A stretch of 64,000 nucleotides of DNA from Bradyrhizobium erythrophlei (GCA_900129675.1 FSRD01000004.1:106749-170748); one strand, 5' to 3'; positions 54,171 to 64,000 are shown, numbered from the stretch's first letter. A program made the numbers and translations. The notes: generated by a model from the sequence alone, not told the origin.

Positions 54171-57100
54171 TTAAGCCTCGCTCGCTTCTGCCGCCGGCGG
54201 TGAACCGTTTTCATTGCGCGTCAGCAGCGTCTGCAGCGCGGGGACGACCACAAGCAGGATGATTGGTCCGATGAACATTCCTCCGACCACCACCGCCGCC
54301 AGCGGCCGTTGCACCTGGCTGCCGATGCCGCTCGAGATCGCGGCGGGCAATAAGCCAATGCAGGCGGAAAGCGCCGTCATCAGCATGGGGCGCATCCGCT
54401 GCTCGGCGGCGTGGAACATAGCGTCGATTGTTCCTTCGCCGCTGGCTCTCACCTCATTATAGTAGGTCGTGATCAGGATGCCATTCATCACCGATACGCC
54501 GAACAAGGAGATAAATCCGACCGCCGCCGAGATGCTGAAATCCAGTCCGGAGAAATAGAGCGCCATGACTCCGCCGCCAGCCGCAAACGGAATGCCGGCG
54601 AGTGCCATCAGGCTGTCGCGCAATGAATTGAACAGGCCATAAAGCAGTACAAGGATGATGGCGAGACTGACCGGAACGATGATTGCAAGGCGCGCCTTGG
54701 CCTGCTGCAGCGAATCGAACTCGCCGGCCCATGCGATCCGATAGCCGTTTGGAAGCTTGACATTCTGTGCGACGCGTTGCTGGGCTTCCTCGACCGTGCT
54801 TCCGAGATCGCGGTCGCGCACGCTGAATTTGACCGGAATAAAGCGTTCGTTACGCTCACGCCAAATGTAGCTCGCACCTGTGTCGAGGGAGATGTCGGCG
54901 AGCTCACTCAACGGAATGTAGGCGTTCCCGCCGCCACCGGTCTGGAATCCGACTTTGACCGCGCGCACCTTGTCGACTTCGTCGCGGTATTTTGGCGCGA
55001 GCCGCACCGTGACATTGAACTGTCGCTCGGCTTCGAGGAGCGTGGTCGCAACCGTGCCGCCAAGCGCTGCCTGGATGAGGGTATTGATATCGCCGGCATT
55101 GAGGCCATATCGCGCGGCTCTTTCGCGGTCGACCTTGATATTCAGGTTCGGCTGCCCCAGGACGTGGAAGATTCCAAGGTCAGCAACGCCCCTGACCTGC
55201 CCCATCTCTCGCATGACCTGGTCCGCGAGCCGCTCCAGCGTCGCCAGGTCGCGGCCGATGATCTTGACGGAGTTGGCGCCCTTTACACCCGAGAGCGCCT
55301 CTTCAACGTTGTCCTGGATGTACTGCGAGAAATTAAGTTCGATCCCGGGAAACTCATTCGAGAATTCGACTTGGACCTGTTTGATCAGATCCTCTTTCGT
55401 CTTTCCTGCGGGCCACTGTTCGAACGGTTTGAGCGGGGCGAAAATCTCCAGATTGTTGAAGCCCGCGGCATCGCTGCCGTCGTCGGGGCGCCCGTGCTGG
55501 GTGACCACGGTCGTGATTTCCGGATGACCGAGCAGGATCTCCCGCATCCTGTTTGCGATCGGCATACCCGCTTCGAGCGATATCGTCGGCGGCATGGTCG
55601 CGCGAATCCAGAGATTGCCTTCCTCGAGATGCGGCAGAAACTCGGTGCCGAGGCGCGGAATTAATACCCCGATGAACGCCAGAAATCCGAGTCCGACCGC
55701 AACCATGGTCTTGCGGTGCGCCAACGACCAGCGCAAGACGGGCGTATAGATTCTGCGCAGGATGCGCACCACGAGGGTTTCCGTTTCCTCGATGTGCTCC
55801 GGCAACAAGTAGGAGGTCAACACGGGTGTAACGGTGAAGGTCGCGATCAACGCGCCGATCAGCGCGTAGCCGTAGGTCTTTGCCATCGGATTGAAGATCT
55901 GACCTTCGACGCCCTGCATGGTGAAGAGCGGCACGAACGCTGCGACCGTGATCAGAGTGGAGAAAAGCACCGCTTTGTCGACCTGCAAAGCGCTCGCATA
56001 GATAACTCGCAAGCGATCGGTCCAGGTGCTTCCGGCGTCGCGCGTTTGAGTTGGATCGGTGCCAAACCGATCGCTGGCAAGCTGGTCGAGCAGCGTCTGG
56101 CGCTCTTCAGGTCGGGCCTGGAAATTCCGGAAAATGTTCTCAACCAGAATGACGGCGGAATCGACAATGATGCCGAAATCGACCGCGCCGATAGACAAGA
56201 GATTGGCGTCCTCGCCCCGCAGCACCAGGATGATGACGCTGAAAAACAGCGCAAAGGGGATGTTGACGCCGACAATGACCGCGCTACGAAAATTGCCGAG
56301 GAAAATCCACTGGATGAAGAAAACCAACAGGCATCCGAAGATCAGGTTGTGGAGCACCGTGCGGGTGGTGACCGACACCAGCGTGCCGCGGTCATAGTAC
56401 GGGACCAGCTTGACACCGGGCGGCAGCGTGCCGTCGCTGTTGATTTTCTCGATCTCCGCCTTGACCCGAGGCAATACGTCATTGGTATGGAGCGTCCGAT
56501 TCATCACCACGATCGCGGCGACGACATCATCCTCCCTGTCGCGGCCGGCTTTGCCAAGTCGCGGCAGATTGGTGACGTGGACGCTGGCAACATGCTTTAC
56601 CTGGATCGGCGTGCCATTCGACTGCGTCAGGACAATGTTCTCAATGTCGTCAACCCGATAGCCTTGCGTCAGATCGCTTTCGCCGCCGCTGTCGAGAAGG
56701 CCGACGCCGCGAATGTTCACGGACTGCTGACCGACGTTGAGGGTTCGTCCCCCGACGTTGACGTTGGCGTTGCCGATGGCGCTGATCAGTTGCGACAGCG
56801 TAACGTTATACGCGTCGAGCTTGTTGAGATCGGCCTCCACTTCAAATTCTTTGGTCGTGCCGCCCCAGGTGTTGACCTGGACGACGCCGGGGACGGTCAA
56901 CAACCGGCGCTGCAGCACCCAATCCTGGAGAGTTCGGAGATTGGTCAACCCAATGTTTGGCGGGCCGACGAGCTGATAGCGAAAGATCTCGCCAACCAGG
57001 CTGCCGCCCTGAATGGTCGGTTGCACGTTGTTCGGAAGGCTTACCCGCTGTTGCAGACTGAGCGCCGCCTGAGTGAGCGCGAAGTAATAGTCGACACCAT

Positions 57101-57398
57101 AGTCGAACACGACGCGAACGAACGACAGGCCATAAAACGAGTTTGAGCGAATGACGTTGACGCCGGGGGTCGCGGAGAGGCCGACCTCCATCGGGATGGT
57201 GTAGTAGCGCTCCATCTCCTCGGCCGACAGGCCGGGTGCCTGTGCGGTAATTTCGAGGATCACGGGCGCCGGATTGGGGTAGGCTTCGATGTTCAGTTTG
57301 GTGTAGGCAACCAGCCCCGCGCCGATGAACACCAACAGGCCAAGGAGAACGATCGGGCGGCGCGTCAAGCCGAACGCAAGTATTCCTCTCAGCACCGA
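54171..57398 (-). CDS. CzcA/CusA-family RND efflux permease
   Basis: 1075 residues from GTG at 57398 with GAGAGGG 7 bases upstream; a TTG at 57410 would add four. N-terminal helix RRPIVLLGLLVFIGAGLVAY and the heavy-metal-efflux-type helix 4 DFGIIVDSAVILVENIFRN, one Asp pair region with Ser in place of the usual Gly. The later GVSVMNGILITTYYNEVR and LAAVVVGGMFIGPIILLVVV are typical of CzcA/CusA. It pumps ions or small molecules with proton import, using the adaptor just upstream on the same strand. The substrate is not certain: the metal-binding Met triad of CusA could not be confirmed by eye. Confidence 0.9.
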   Translation of the reverse strand, partial: SVLRGILAFGLTRRPIVLLGLLVFIGAGLVAYTKLNIEAYPNPAPVILEITAQAPGLSAEEMERYYTIPMEVGLSATPGVNVIRSNSFYGLSFVRVVFDYGVDYYFALTQAALSLQQRVSLPNNVQPTIQGGSLVGEIFRYQLVGPPNIGLTNLRTLQDWVLQRRLLTVPGVVQVNTWGGTTKEFEVEADLNKLDAYNVTLSQLISAIGNANVNVGGRTLNVGQQSVNIRGVGLLDSGGESDLTQGYRVDDIENIVLTQSNGTPIQVKHVASVHVTNLPRLGKAGRDREDDVVAAIVVMNRTLHTNDVLPRVKAEIEKINSDGTLPPGVKLVPYYDRGTLVSVTTRTVLHNLIFGCLLVFFIQWIFLGNFRSAVIVGVNIPFALFFSVIILVLRGEDANLLSIGAVDFGIIVDSAVILVENIFRNFQARPEERQTLLDQLASDRFGTDPTQTRDAGSTWTDRLRVIYASALQVDKAVLFSTLITVAAFVPLFTMQGVEGQIFNPMAKTYGYALIGALIATFTVTPVLTSYLLPEHIEETETLVVRILRRIYTPVLRWSLAHRKTMVAVGLGFLAFIGVLIPRLGTEFLPHLEEGNLWIRATMPPTISLEAGMPIANRMREILLGHPEITTVVTQHGRPDDGSDAAGFNNLEIFAPLKPFEQWPAGKTKEDLIKQVQVEFSNEFPGIELNFSQYIQDNVEEALSGVKGANSVKIIGRDLATLERLADQVMREMGQVRGVADLGIFHVLGQPNLNIKVDRERAARYGLNAGDINTLIQAALGGTVATTLLEAERQFNVTVRLAPKYRDEVDKVRAVKVGFQTGGGGNAYIPLSELADISLDTGASYIWRERNERFIPVKFSVRDRDLGSTVEEAQQRVAQNVKLPNGYRIAWAGEFDSLQQAKARLAIIVPVSLAIILVLLYGLFNSLRDSLMALAGIPFAAGGGVMALYFSGLDFSISAAVGFISLFGVSVMNGILITTYYNEVRASGEGTIDAMFHAAEQRMRPMLMTALSACIGLLPAAISSGIGSQVQRPLAAVVVGGMFIGPIILLVVVPALQTLLTRNENGSPPAAEASEA

Positions 57399-57441
57399 CG
57401 TCCCTCTCAATCTCTGCGCCGCGGCGCGTTGGCCGCCAAAG

Positions 57442-58662
57442 CTACGACCGCGCCCCGCTGGCCAGCGAGTTGCTCAAGAACAGCGCCCCTTCGGTCGCAA
57501 CAAGTTCGCCCGGCTGCACGCCTTCGAGGATCTGGCGCGCACCGTTGCGCTGCGAACCGATTTTGACGGTGCGCCGGGTGAAGCGGCGGCGATCGGCGGT
57601 CACCCACACGGTCATCGTGCCGTCGCCTTCGCGCACGACGCCGTCCATTGGCACGGCGGGCGAGGTGACTGGCTGGCCAACCGTGATGACAAAGTTCGCA
57701 AACATCCCCGACTTCAATTCATGCTGCGGATTTGCGATTTCGGAGCGGACCAGCACACGTCGAGTCGTCGGATCGACTAGCTCGCCGATCTTGGTGATCT
57801 TTCCGTAGAATGTGCGACCGGGTAAGGCGTTCACGCTGACCTGGACCGCCTGGCCGAGGCGGTAGGCCGGGCTATCGGTCTCAGCCACGTTGGCCAGCAT
57901 CCACATGCTCTCGATATCGGACACGGTGAACGGAGCGGGCGCATTTCCCGGCTGCACGTACAGGCCGGGCGCCGCGTTGCGAGCCGTAATCCGGCCGCTG
58001 ATCGGGCTAGGGACCACGAGAACGGATTCGGCCATGCGTTGGGCAATGATCCGGTCGATCTCGTCCTCGCTCTTACCGAACAAGCGCACCGAGTTGCGGG
58101 CGGCTCTTAGCGCGCCCTCGGCTGCCTGCTGGTCTGAGGTCACCTGATCCAAGTCCTTCTGCGAGATCGCCCGGGTGGTATAGAGCTCCTTCAAACGGGC
58201 CAAATTTCGGGTCGTGAACTCCCGCGTTCCGGCGGTAGAAATCAGGGTCGATTCGGCCTGCAAGAGATCGGGGCTGTCGATCGTGAACAGGGTGGCGCCC
58301 CGCTTCACGTCGTCCCCAATCCTCGCGAAAGTGCCAATGATTCTACCCGGGTATGGAGTGAACACATCAGTCGACACTTCGGTATTGAACTGGATCGTCC
58401 CGACCGCCTCCTTCTCCACAGGAAAAGTCTGCTCGCGCACCGGCTCGACTCTCACCCAGGCGAGCTGAGTTTCCGATAGATCGACGGTGAGCGAGTCGCG
58501 GGCAGTCTCCGGACTTGAGTGCTCGGTCTTCGTATCGTTCGTCGCGAACCCCAAACGGATGTCGCCAACTTGCCAAACCAGAAAGGCCGCCGCCCCAGCG
58601 AGTCCTGCGGCAGCGACGGCTGCTCGGATTCGACCGCCTTTTTCGAGGAGCGCCATAGACAT
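57442..58662 (-). CDS. CzcB/CusB-family RND periplasmic adaptor
   Basis: 406 residues from ATG at 58662 (MSMALLEKGGRIRAAVAAAG), the longer frame lacking a ribosome site. One membrane anchor (AAAGLAGAAAFLVWQVG), then WVRVEPVREQTFPVEKEAVG, GRIIGTFARIGDDVKRGATL (lipoyl half), a helical hairpin at about 155-225 and VPSPISGRITARNAAPGLYV. The end is VTADRRRFTRRTVKIGSQRN and LVATEGALFLSNSL. It lies 43 bp upstream of the pump gene. No N-terminal metal-binding His/Met cluster is evident. Confidence 0.9.
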   Translation of the reverse strand: MSMALLEKGGRIRAAVAAAGLAGAAAFLVWQVGDIRLGFATNDTKTEHSSPETARDSLTVDLSETQLAWVRVEPVREQTFPVEKEAVGTIQFNTEVSTDVFTPYPGRIIGTFARIGDDVKRGATLFTIDSPDLLQAESTLISTAGTREFTTRNLARLKELYTTRAISQKDLDQVTSDQQAAEGALRAARNSVRLFGKSEDEIDRIIAQRMAESVLVVPSPISGRITARNAAPGLYVQPGNAPAPFTVSDIESMWMLANVAETDSPAYRLGQAVQVSVNALPGRTFYGKITKIGELVDPTTRRVLVRSEIANPQHELKSGMFANFVITVGQPVTSPAVPMDGVVREGDGTMTVWVTADRRRFTRRTVKIGSQRNGARQILEGVQPGELVATEGALFLSNSLASGARS

Positions 58663-58710
58663 GGATCCGTGTGCAGAGTTGATCGAAGGATGGCGCGACA
58701 ATGGCGTTGG

Positions 58711-58792
58711 GACCGCCGCCGGTCTACTGTGATAAATCACAGTTCCCTGGCGACCGCCGCCGGTCTACTGTGATAAATCACAGTTCCCTAGG
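58711..58792. promoter_or_regulatory. Tandem 41-bp repeat, each with a CTGTGATAAATCACAG palindrome
   Basis: Two copies (58711-58751 and 58752-58792) of a 41-base unit. Each contains CTGTGATAAATCACAG (58727-58742 and 58768-58783), arms of seven bases around AA. They lie between the divergent adaptor (start 58662) and outer-membrane subunit genes, so they are candidate operators for a regulator of both. Confidence 0.7.
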
Positions 58793-58850
58793 CGGCCAAT
58801 ATTTGCCAGTTGTGGCAACGGGACCAGAGCGAAGCCGCGGCAAAACTGAA

Positions 58851-60503
58851 ATGATTGATAGCGACGGCCTGGCCCAGGCGCCGAGGCGATCAGCACGGTC
58901 TGTTAGCAAGATGTCGATCATACCCGCCGGACATTCGATGGCCGCTGCGCTGGTCGCCACGGCTTTGCTCGGCGGTTGCGCGGTGGGTCCTGACTTCACC
59001 GTTCCGGCCGCGCCCGACGTTGACCGCTACAGCAAGGCACCTTTAGCCAGTCGGACCAGCTCGAGCGACGTACCTCTCGGCCGGACGCAGCACTTTAGCG
59101 AAGGCAAGGACGTCTCGGCCAAATGGTGGGAACTGTTTCGTTCGCCGGCGCTCAACTCCCTTGTCGAGGCGTCCTTGCGCGCCAATCCCAACCTGCAGTC
59201 GCAGCTTGCGGCGCTGCGGGCCGCGCAGGAATTGGCCTACGCGCAGGCAGGCAAGTTTTTTCCGACCGTCCAGGGAAGCTTCAACGCGACACGACAGAAG
59301 GTTGCGGATAATCCCTTGGGGGCAACTTCGTTGCCGATCGGGCCGGACGCCAATCCCATTAATCCTTTTAATGTATTCACGGCCCAGGTGGCTGTCGCGT
59401 ACACACTGGACGTCTGGGGCCTCACCCGGCGGAACGTCGAGTCACAGCAGGCGCTGGCCGATGCCCAGCGCTTTCAGGCGGAAGCCGCCTACATCACCCT
59501 CACCTCAAACGTGGTCGTCGCGGCGATCCAAGAGGCCGCGCTGCGCGCTCAAATCGATGCAACGGTTCAAATCATCGATATCAACACGAAAATGCTTGAT
59601 ATCATGCGCCGGCAACTATCGACGGGCTATGCCAACCGCAGCGACGTGGCCGTCCAGGAGGCCTCTCTTGCACAGGTGAAGGCGACGCTGCCGCCGCTGC
59701 GGCGACAGCTGGCAGTGCAGCGCGATCTCCTTTCGGCGCTGGCCGGCCGATTCCCGAGCCAGGAGCCGGCCGAAACCTTCAAACTCATATTGTTTCGCCT
59801 GCCATCCGACCTGCCGGTGAGCCTGCCGTCCAAGCTGGTCGACCAGCGGCCGGACGTTCGCGCGGCGGAAGAGCAATTGCATTCGGCGGGCGCCCTTGTC
59901 GGTGTCGCGATCGCCAATATGCTTCCGAATTTCACGATCAACGGTACCCACGGCTACACGTCGCTGGAGCTCGCCAACCTGATTTCGCCCGCCAATGTGT
60001 TCTGGACGGCGGGCGCAAATGCTGCACACACCATCTTCGACGGATTCACGCTGTATCACCAACAGCGTGCAGCCCAAGCTACTTTCGAGCAGGCGGCCTG
60101 GACCTATCGTACCACGGTCATCGGAGCTCTGCAGAATGTCGCCGACACTCTGCATGCCCTGCGAAACGATGCCGACGCACTCAAGGCCGCGCGCGAGTTC
60201 GAGCGCGCCGGCAAGATCAGCTTCGATCTGGCGCGCCAGCGAATGGAAACCGGCGACGCCAACGTCCTTGTGCTCCTCACCGCGCAGCAGACTTACCTGC
60301 AGGCGCTGATTCAGGTTGTGCAAGCGCAAGCAGGCCGTCTGTCAGACACGGCAGTTCTTTATGTGGCGCTAGGTGGCGGATGGTGGAACCGCGAAGGCCC
60401 GCCCGCGCCTGAACAGAAGTTTGAGACGGCGACCGCGACGACCCAACCAATTACGAGCGAGCAGAAGCAGGGGTTCTGGCCGGGGTTTCCACCGGCGCGC
60501 TAA
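58851..60503 (+). CDS. RND efflux outer-membrane lipoprotein (NodT/OprM family)
   Basis: 550 residues from ATG at 58851; ATGs at 58911 or 58938 are alternatives. A lipoprotein signal with the lipobox ATALLGGC is followed by VGPDFTVP, the usual start of NodT-type channels. Two OEP repeats: KWWELFRSPALNSLVEASLR, ANPNLQSQLAALRAAQ, then LVDQRPDVRAAEEQLHSAGA and ALQNVADTLHALRNDADALK. It forms the trimeric channel in the outer membrane. Divergent from the CzcB/CzcA genes, so the three make one complete tripartite system sharing one intergenic control region. Confidence 0.92.
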   Translation: MIDSDGLAQAPRRSARSVSKMSIIPAGHSMAAALVATALLGGCAVGPDFTVPAAPDVDRYSKAPLASRTSSSDVPLGRTQHFSEGKDVSAKWWELFRSPALNSLVEASLRANPNLQSQLAALRAAQELAYAQAGKFFPTVQGSFNATRQKVADNPLGATSLPIGPDANPINPFNVFTAQVAVAYTLDVWGLTRRNVESQQALADAQRFQAEAAYITLTSNVVVAAIQEAALRAQIDATVQIIDINTKMLDIMRRQLSTGYANRSDVAVQEASLAQVKATLPPLRRQLAVQRDLLSALAGRFPSQEPAETFKLILFRLPSDLPVSLPSKLVDQRPDVRAAEEQLHSAGALVGVAIANMLPNFTINGTHGYTSLELANLISPANVFWTAGANAAHTIFDGFTLYHQQRAAQATFEQAAWTYRTTVIGALQNVADTLHALRNDADALKAAREFERAGKISFDLARQRMETGDANVLVLLTAQQTYLQALIQVVQAQAGRLSDTAVLYVALGGGWWNREGPPAPEQKFETATATTQPITSEQKQGFWPGFPPAR

Positions 60504-60957
60504 ACTCCGCCCTTCAACACAACCGGCGCAAAGCGGGTCCACGGCGCAGGCCCCCATGACGGCCATTTGAGTTACTACTTACCAGGTCCGTTATTGTTGA
60601 GGGTTTCGGATGCCGGCCAGCGACATCGGCACGACATACACCAGTGGCCGGTGTCCGAAAGCCGCCAAGGAAAGAACCCGCGGGGGATGGGGCGCGGAGA
60701 ATGCCGCGCACTGCGCTATGGGGATTTGGCTGATGCGGAAGGTGTGAGCGCGGGAGCGCCGTGTCCTTTGAGGCGGTTGGTTACTTGGCTGGCAGGCAGC
60801 CATAGCTCGGGTTGATGATTGAGATTGTTATTGAGTGTGTCGGTTGCAGGGATGCTGAGTTGTCGGGACGGCGCATCTGCGCGAGCGTGGTCGGAGCCGG
60901 TCTGCAACCGACGGTGGGCAAGGTTGTCAGTGCATCGTTTCAGCAGATCGATCGTGA
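60504..60957. other. Intergenic region and decayed end of an IS91-type element
   Basis: Short frames only. The right part (from about 60715) is probably the downstream end of the IS91-type element, but its exact border could not be fixed. The outer-membrane gene ends at 60503 without a visible terminator hairpin. Confidence 0.4.
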
Positions 60958-61518
60958 TCATGACGTATCGATCCTGACGGCGATGATTGGACCGGTCGGC
61001 CGGTGATGCGGTGTCGAGCCGCGCTTCATGTGGACGTGTGGATGATGGCTCATCGCGGAGCCCCAGGTGTGGAGCACCGAGGTGAAGCCGATCTTGACGC
61101 CGAGGCGCTTGGGATCGGCCGCAATCGTGCGCATGGTCTGCGAGGAAGCCTTGAACAAGAGATCGTAGACGACGGCCTTGTTCTGGTAGGCGATGGCGGC
61201 AATCCGCGCCGGCAGCGTGAAAACGACGTGGAAGTAAGGGACGTCCAGCAGTTCTGACTTGCGCTGCTTCATCCATGCCAGCGCCTGCGAGCTCTGGCAC
61301 TTGGGGCAATGCCTATTACGGCAGCTGTTGTAGGCGATCTGCGTGTGCAAGCAGTCCTCGCAGCGCATGACATGCCCGCCGAGAGCTGCCGTGCGGCAGC
61401 TCTCGATCGCCGACATCACCTTCAACTGGCCGAGGCTGACGTGACCATCATTAGCCTTACGCCAGGCCGGCCCGTGGTCGCGGAAGATATCCGCGATCTC
61501 CAGGGCGGGACGAGCCAT
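60958..61518 (-). pseudogene. IS91-family transposase with internal deletion
   Basis: 187 codons. N-terminal zinc region GHVMRCEDCLHTQIAYNSCR and NRHCPKCQSSQALAWMKQ, then FHVVFTLPARIAAIAYQNK and the HUH-type part SVLHTWGSAMSHHPHVHM. After HPHVHM it jumps to GSTPHHRPTGPIIAVRIDTS, the end of the protein, so the central part with the catalytic Tyr is deleted. It is 12 bp behind the integrase pseudogene on the same strand, as in integrase-bearing IS91 elements. Confidence 0.85.
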
Positions 61519-61530
61519 GATCGGCGTGGC

Positions 61531-62407
61531 TTATGCCGGCGGCTTCTTCTCCGATGTCAGCGGCGTGAGCCGATCCAACGGGCTCATGACCGCGCGGATC
61601 ACGTTGGTGGCTACCCGCGCGTAGAGCGCGGTCGTATCGACCCTGGCATGTCCGAGCAAAACCTGGATCAAACGCACATCGGTTTTCTCTTCGAGCAGGT
61701 GAGTGGCAAAGCTGTGGCGCAATGTGTGAGGCGTCACTCGCTTCTTGATCGCCGCTCTATCGGCAGCGGCATGAACGACGCGATTGAATTGCCGCGTCGT
61801 CAGCGGCAGCAGCGGATCACGGCCCGGGAACAGCCAGACCGCGGGCCGGGCGATGCGATACCAATCGCGCAGCAACTCCAACAGCAGCGGGGAAAGCATT
61901 GCAAAGCGATCCTTGCGCCCCTTGCCCTGCTCGATGCGCAGCAGCATGCGCTTGGAATCGATGTCCGACACCTTCAGCGCCACGACTTCGGAGACCCGCA
62001 GTCCGGCGCCATAAGCAGCGCTCAGCGCCGCCTTGTACTTCGGCCCGGGGGCCGCCTCCAGCAGCCGTGCGATCTCCTCCAGGCTCAAGATTGCCGGGAT
62101 CCTGCGCGGCTCCCGCACGAACGTGAGGTGCCTTGCCATCTCGGGGCGGTCGAGCGTCACGGTGAAGAAGAAACGCAGCGCCACAACCGAGCCATTGATG
62201 CTCGGCGCACGCACCCCGATTTGCGTCTGATGCAGCTGGAAAAGGCGAAGATCCTCAGGCGCGGCCGTATCGGGCGCGCGGCCGAGAAAGGCTGTAAACG
62301 TCCGGACGTGCCGGATATAGTTGTTGCGCGTCTCCTCGACGAAATTGGCGCACCGTCATGTCTTCGATCATGCGCCGGCGCAGCGGGCTGATGGGTTTAT
62401 CACTCAT
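61531..62407 (-). pseudogene. Tyrosine recombinase/integrase of an IS91-type element, frameshifted
   Basis: Starts ATG 62407 (MSDKPISPLRRRMIEDMTVR) and shifts frame after about 21 codons because of one extra base near 62340. The true frame then reads ETRNNYIRHVRTFTAFLGRA and on into the catalytic domain: AAYGAGLRVSEVVALKVSDI, GKGRKDRFAMLSP, TPHTLRHSFATHLLEEKTDV and LGHARVDTTALYARVA with the nucleophile Tyr. All catalytic residues are intact, so the single frameshift is the only defect seen. Confidence 0.88.
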
Positions 62408-62640
62408 CGGGGTGCTCCTGTCTTGAGGTGGAGGTTGCTTGAACCCTTCGATTCTCAAGACAGGACGCTCGGCTTGTCACTATCTCCCGCTCACTCGTCA
62501 CTCCATCGGTGCCACTGGCTCCGCTCCGCGCACAGCGCGCTCCCGCAAAGCGGGTTCGTTCTTTGACCCGTTTCGGACATGGGCCTAGCCGGACATCGGC
62601 CCACAATTCTGTTATTGTAGGCATTCATTTCCCCCGAAAC
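62408..62640. other. Intergenic region with rhizobial-type repeat
   Basis: Includes CGCAAAGCGGGTTCGTTCTT and GACCCGTTTCGGACATGG, which I recognise as a common intergenic repeat of Bradyrhizobium-type genomes. No gene. Confidence 0.4.
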
Positions 62641-64000
62641 ATGGGGTTGATCTTGAGCAGCGAGCGCGTGGACCGGCGACTGGCGGCAGTGCTGGCGGCA
62701 GACGTGGCCGGTTATAGCCGTTTGATGGGCCTCAATGAGGAACGCACGCTCGCCAATCTTAATCGTTCCGAAGACGCTAGTCGATCCCTCCATCGCCGCG
62801 CATCGCGGCCGTATCGTCAAGACCACGGGCGACGGCATGCTGGTGGAGTTCGCCAGCGCCGTCGATGCGGCGCGTTGCGCGGTGGAGGTCCAGCGCGGCA
62901 TGGCCGCGCAGAACGCCGACGTGCCGCAGGATGTCAGAATCGAATTCCGGATCGGCATTCACGTCGGGGACATCATCTTCGACGACAACGATATTTTCGG
63001 CGACGGCGTCAATATCGCCGCCCGGCTGGAGGGGATCGCGGAGCCCGGCGGTATCTGCATCCCGATGATGCGCAACGGCAAGTCCGCGGCAAGGTCGATT
63101 TCGCATTTGGCGATTTGGGTTTGCAGACGTTGAAGAATATTGCCGAGCCGATGCGCGCGTGGCGAATGCAGGTTAACGCGAACGCTTCTGCGGCAGCGTC
63201 GATAAAGTCACCGGCCGAGACTGCCCAGCCTCTCGCGATCACCGACAAGCCCTCCATTGCCGTGCTGCCTTTCACCTGTTTTTCCGAGGAGCGCGAGTTC
63301 AAATTTCTGACGGAGGCAATGACTGAGGATTTGATCACGATGTTGGCACGGATTCCCGGCTTCATCGTAATCGCCCGGCAATCCTCCTTTGCTTATCAGG
63401 GCCGCTCGGTCGATAGCCGCCAGATCGGGCGCGAGCTTGGGGTCCGCTATATCATCGAGGGCAGTCTGAGGCCCGTCGGCCAGCAGCTTCGCGTCGGCAC
63501 GCAGCTGATCGACGCGACGACCGGGGCACAGCTCTGGGCCGACCGATTTGACGGTCAAGCCGAAGATGTCCTCGAACTGCAGGATCAAATCGTGCGCGCG
63601 ATCGCCAGCCGGATCGAACCGGAACTCGTTCGTGCTGAAATCGCCTTGATCCGGCGTCGGCGCGACGCCAACCCGAACGCCTGGTCATGCTTCCGTCAGG
63701 GAGCCGGTGTGATCAGCCTCAAAGGTTGGAGCGAAGAAACGCTGACGCAGGCTACCGCGCTGTTGCGGCAAGCCACGACTCTGGATCCTGACTTTGCCCT
63801 CGCGCGCGCCCAGCTTGCACTTTTTTTGTCGTTGGGCGCGCGGCTTGGCCTCGTCGCAGACGGCGCAGCGGCCGTGACGGAAGCGCGCACGGAAGCCGAA
63901 CGCGCGGTGACGATCGACCACGATGCTCCGAGGTCCTGGGCTATGCCGGCTGTGCCTTGGCGGAGCTCGGCGATGTGCAAAGAGGCACCGAGATACTGGA
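62641..64000 (+). pseudogene. Class III adenylate cyclase with TPR region, frameshifted, runs off the window
   Basis: Starts ATG GGG at 62641: SSERVDRRLAAVLAADVAGY (metal-binding Asp in AADVAGYS). A shift near 62757 leads to IVKTTGDGMLVEFASAVDAA and NDIFGDGVNIAARLEGIAEP, a second near 63060 to VDFAFGDLGLQTLKNIAEPM, then PSIAVLPFTCFSEEREF and IARQSSFAYQGRSVDSRQIG. A third near 63930 gives VLGYAGCALAELGDVQRGTE. It fits a cytoplasmic cyclase followed by a TolB-like and TPR region. It would make cAMP if intact. Confidence 0.82.

Noticed and set aside
55716..57146. 476-codon plus-strand open frame
   Set aside because: It lies wholly antisense to the CzcA-type pump and has the His/Arg/Asp-rich composition typical of shadow frames in high-GC genes.
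58701..58850. Upstream extension of the NodT-type channel gene
   Set aside because: The extra 50 codons cover the tandem operator repeats; a lipoprotein signal begins later.
61309..62391. 360-codon plus-strand open frame
   Set aside because: Antisense to the integrase and IS91 remnants; no domain and shadow-like composition.
1..64000. tRNA or rRNA genes
   Set aside because: I looked for T-loop and rRNA-like sequences by eye and found none convincing; a covariance-model scan would settle it.

Overview
The window looks like an accessory, insertion-sequence-rich part of a high-GC alphaproteobacterial genome, most likely Bradyrhizobium or a close relative (Nitrobacteraceae). This rests on the style of the genes: FixJ-type regulators, a trifunctional-kinase-like sensor, a barrel plus OprB porin fusion, and IS1182, IS701, IS5 and IS91 types I associate with rhizobia. 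No rRNA, tRNA or CRISPR array was seen.

Layout. 1-4.3 kb: a large GAF/PAS sensor kinase (5' end outside the window), its FixJ-like regulator and a decayed receiver. 4.5-8.5 kb: IS701, IS1182 and a mosaic of IS scraps. 8.5-16 kb: an OmpR-type kinase/regulator pair divergent from a second OmpR regulator, followed by an HAE-type RND adaptor and pump. 16.5-19.1 kb: a putative HExxE metalloprotease with C-terminal tandem repeats, and next to it a protein made of 31-residue Gly/Pro/Tyr repeats. 19.1-24.5 kb: wreckage, with a tandemly duplicated ABC binding-protein remnant, resolvase scraps, and a P450 and a porin both cut at the two ends of one IS. 24.5-31.3 kb: a TPR gene split by an IS3 element that carries a group II intron, then an IS5 element and a secreted barrel-like protein. 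30.5-34.9 kb: a serine-recombinase module inside a transposase gene. 35-45.6 kb: phage-like scraps, a LamG plus FAD oxidoreductase, more IS debris, and four translationally coupled small genes. 45.8-49.7 kb: a 1295-residue, probably type I-secreted GH26-like enzyme. 50-60.5 kb: healthier DNA with a divergent kinase/LuxR-type regulator pair and a CzcA/CusA-type RND system, whose outer-membrane subunit is divergent from its adaptor across a tandem palindrome. 60.7-64 kb: a decayed IS91/integrase element and a frameshifted adenylate cyclase.

How it works together. The functional cargo is mainly envelope export (two complete or near-complete RND systems) and signal transduction (three kinases with adjacent regulators, plus one orphan regulator). 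The rest is a landing zone for nested mobile elements. Many genes carry one to three single-base frameshifts. Real decay is likely, given that these lie among IS elements, but base-calling errors cannot be excluded from sequence alone. The best candidates for something undescribed are the recombinase module with its three ATGGACA repeats (31.3-34.7 kb) and the protease plus repeat-protein pair (16.5-19.1 kb).
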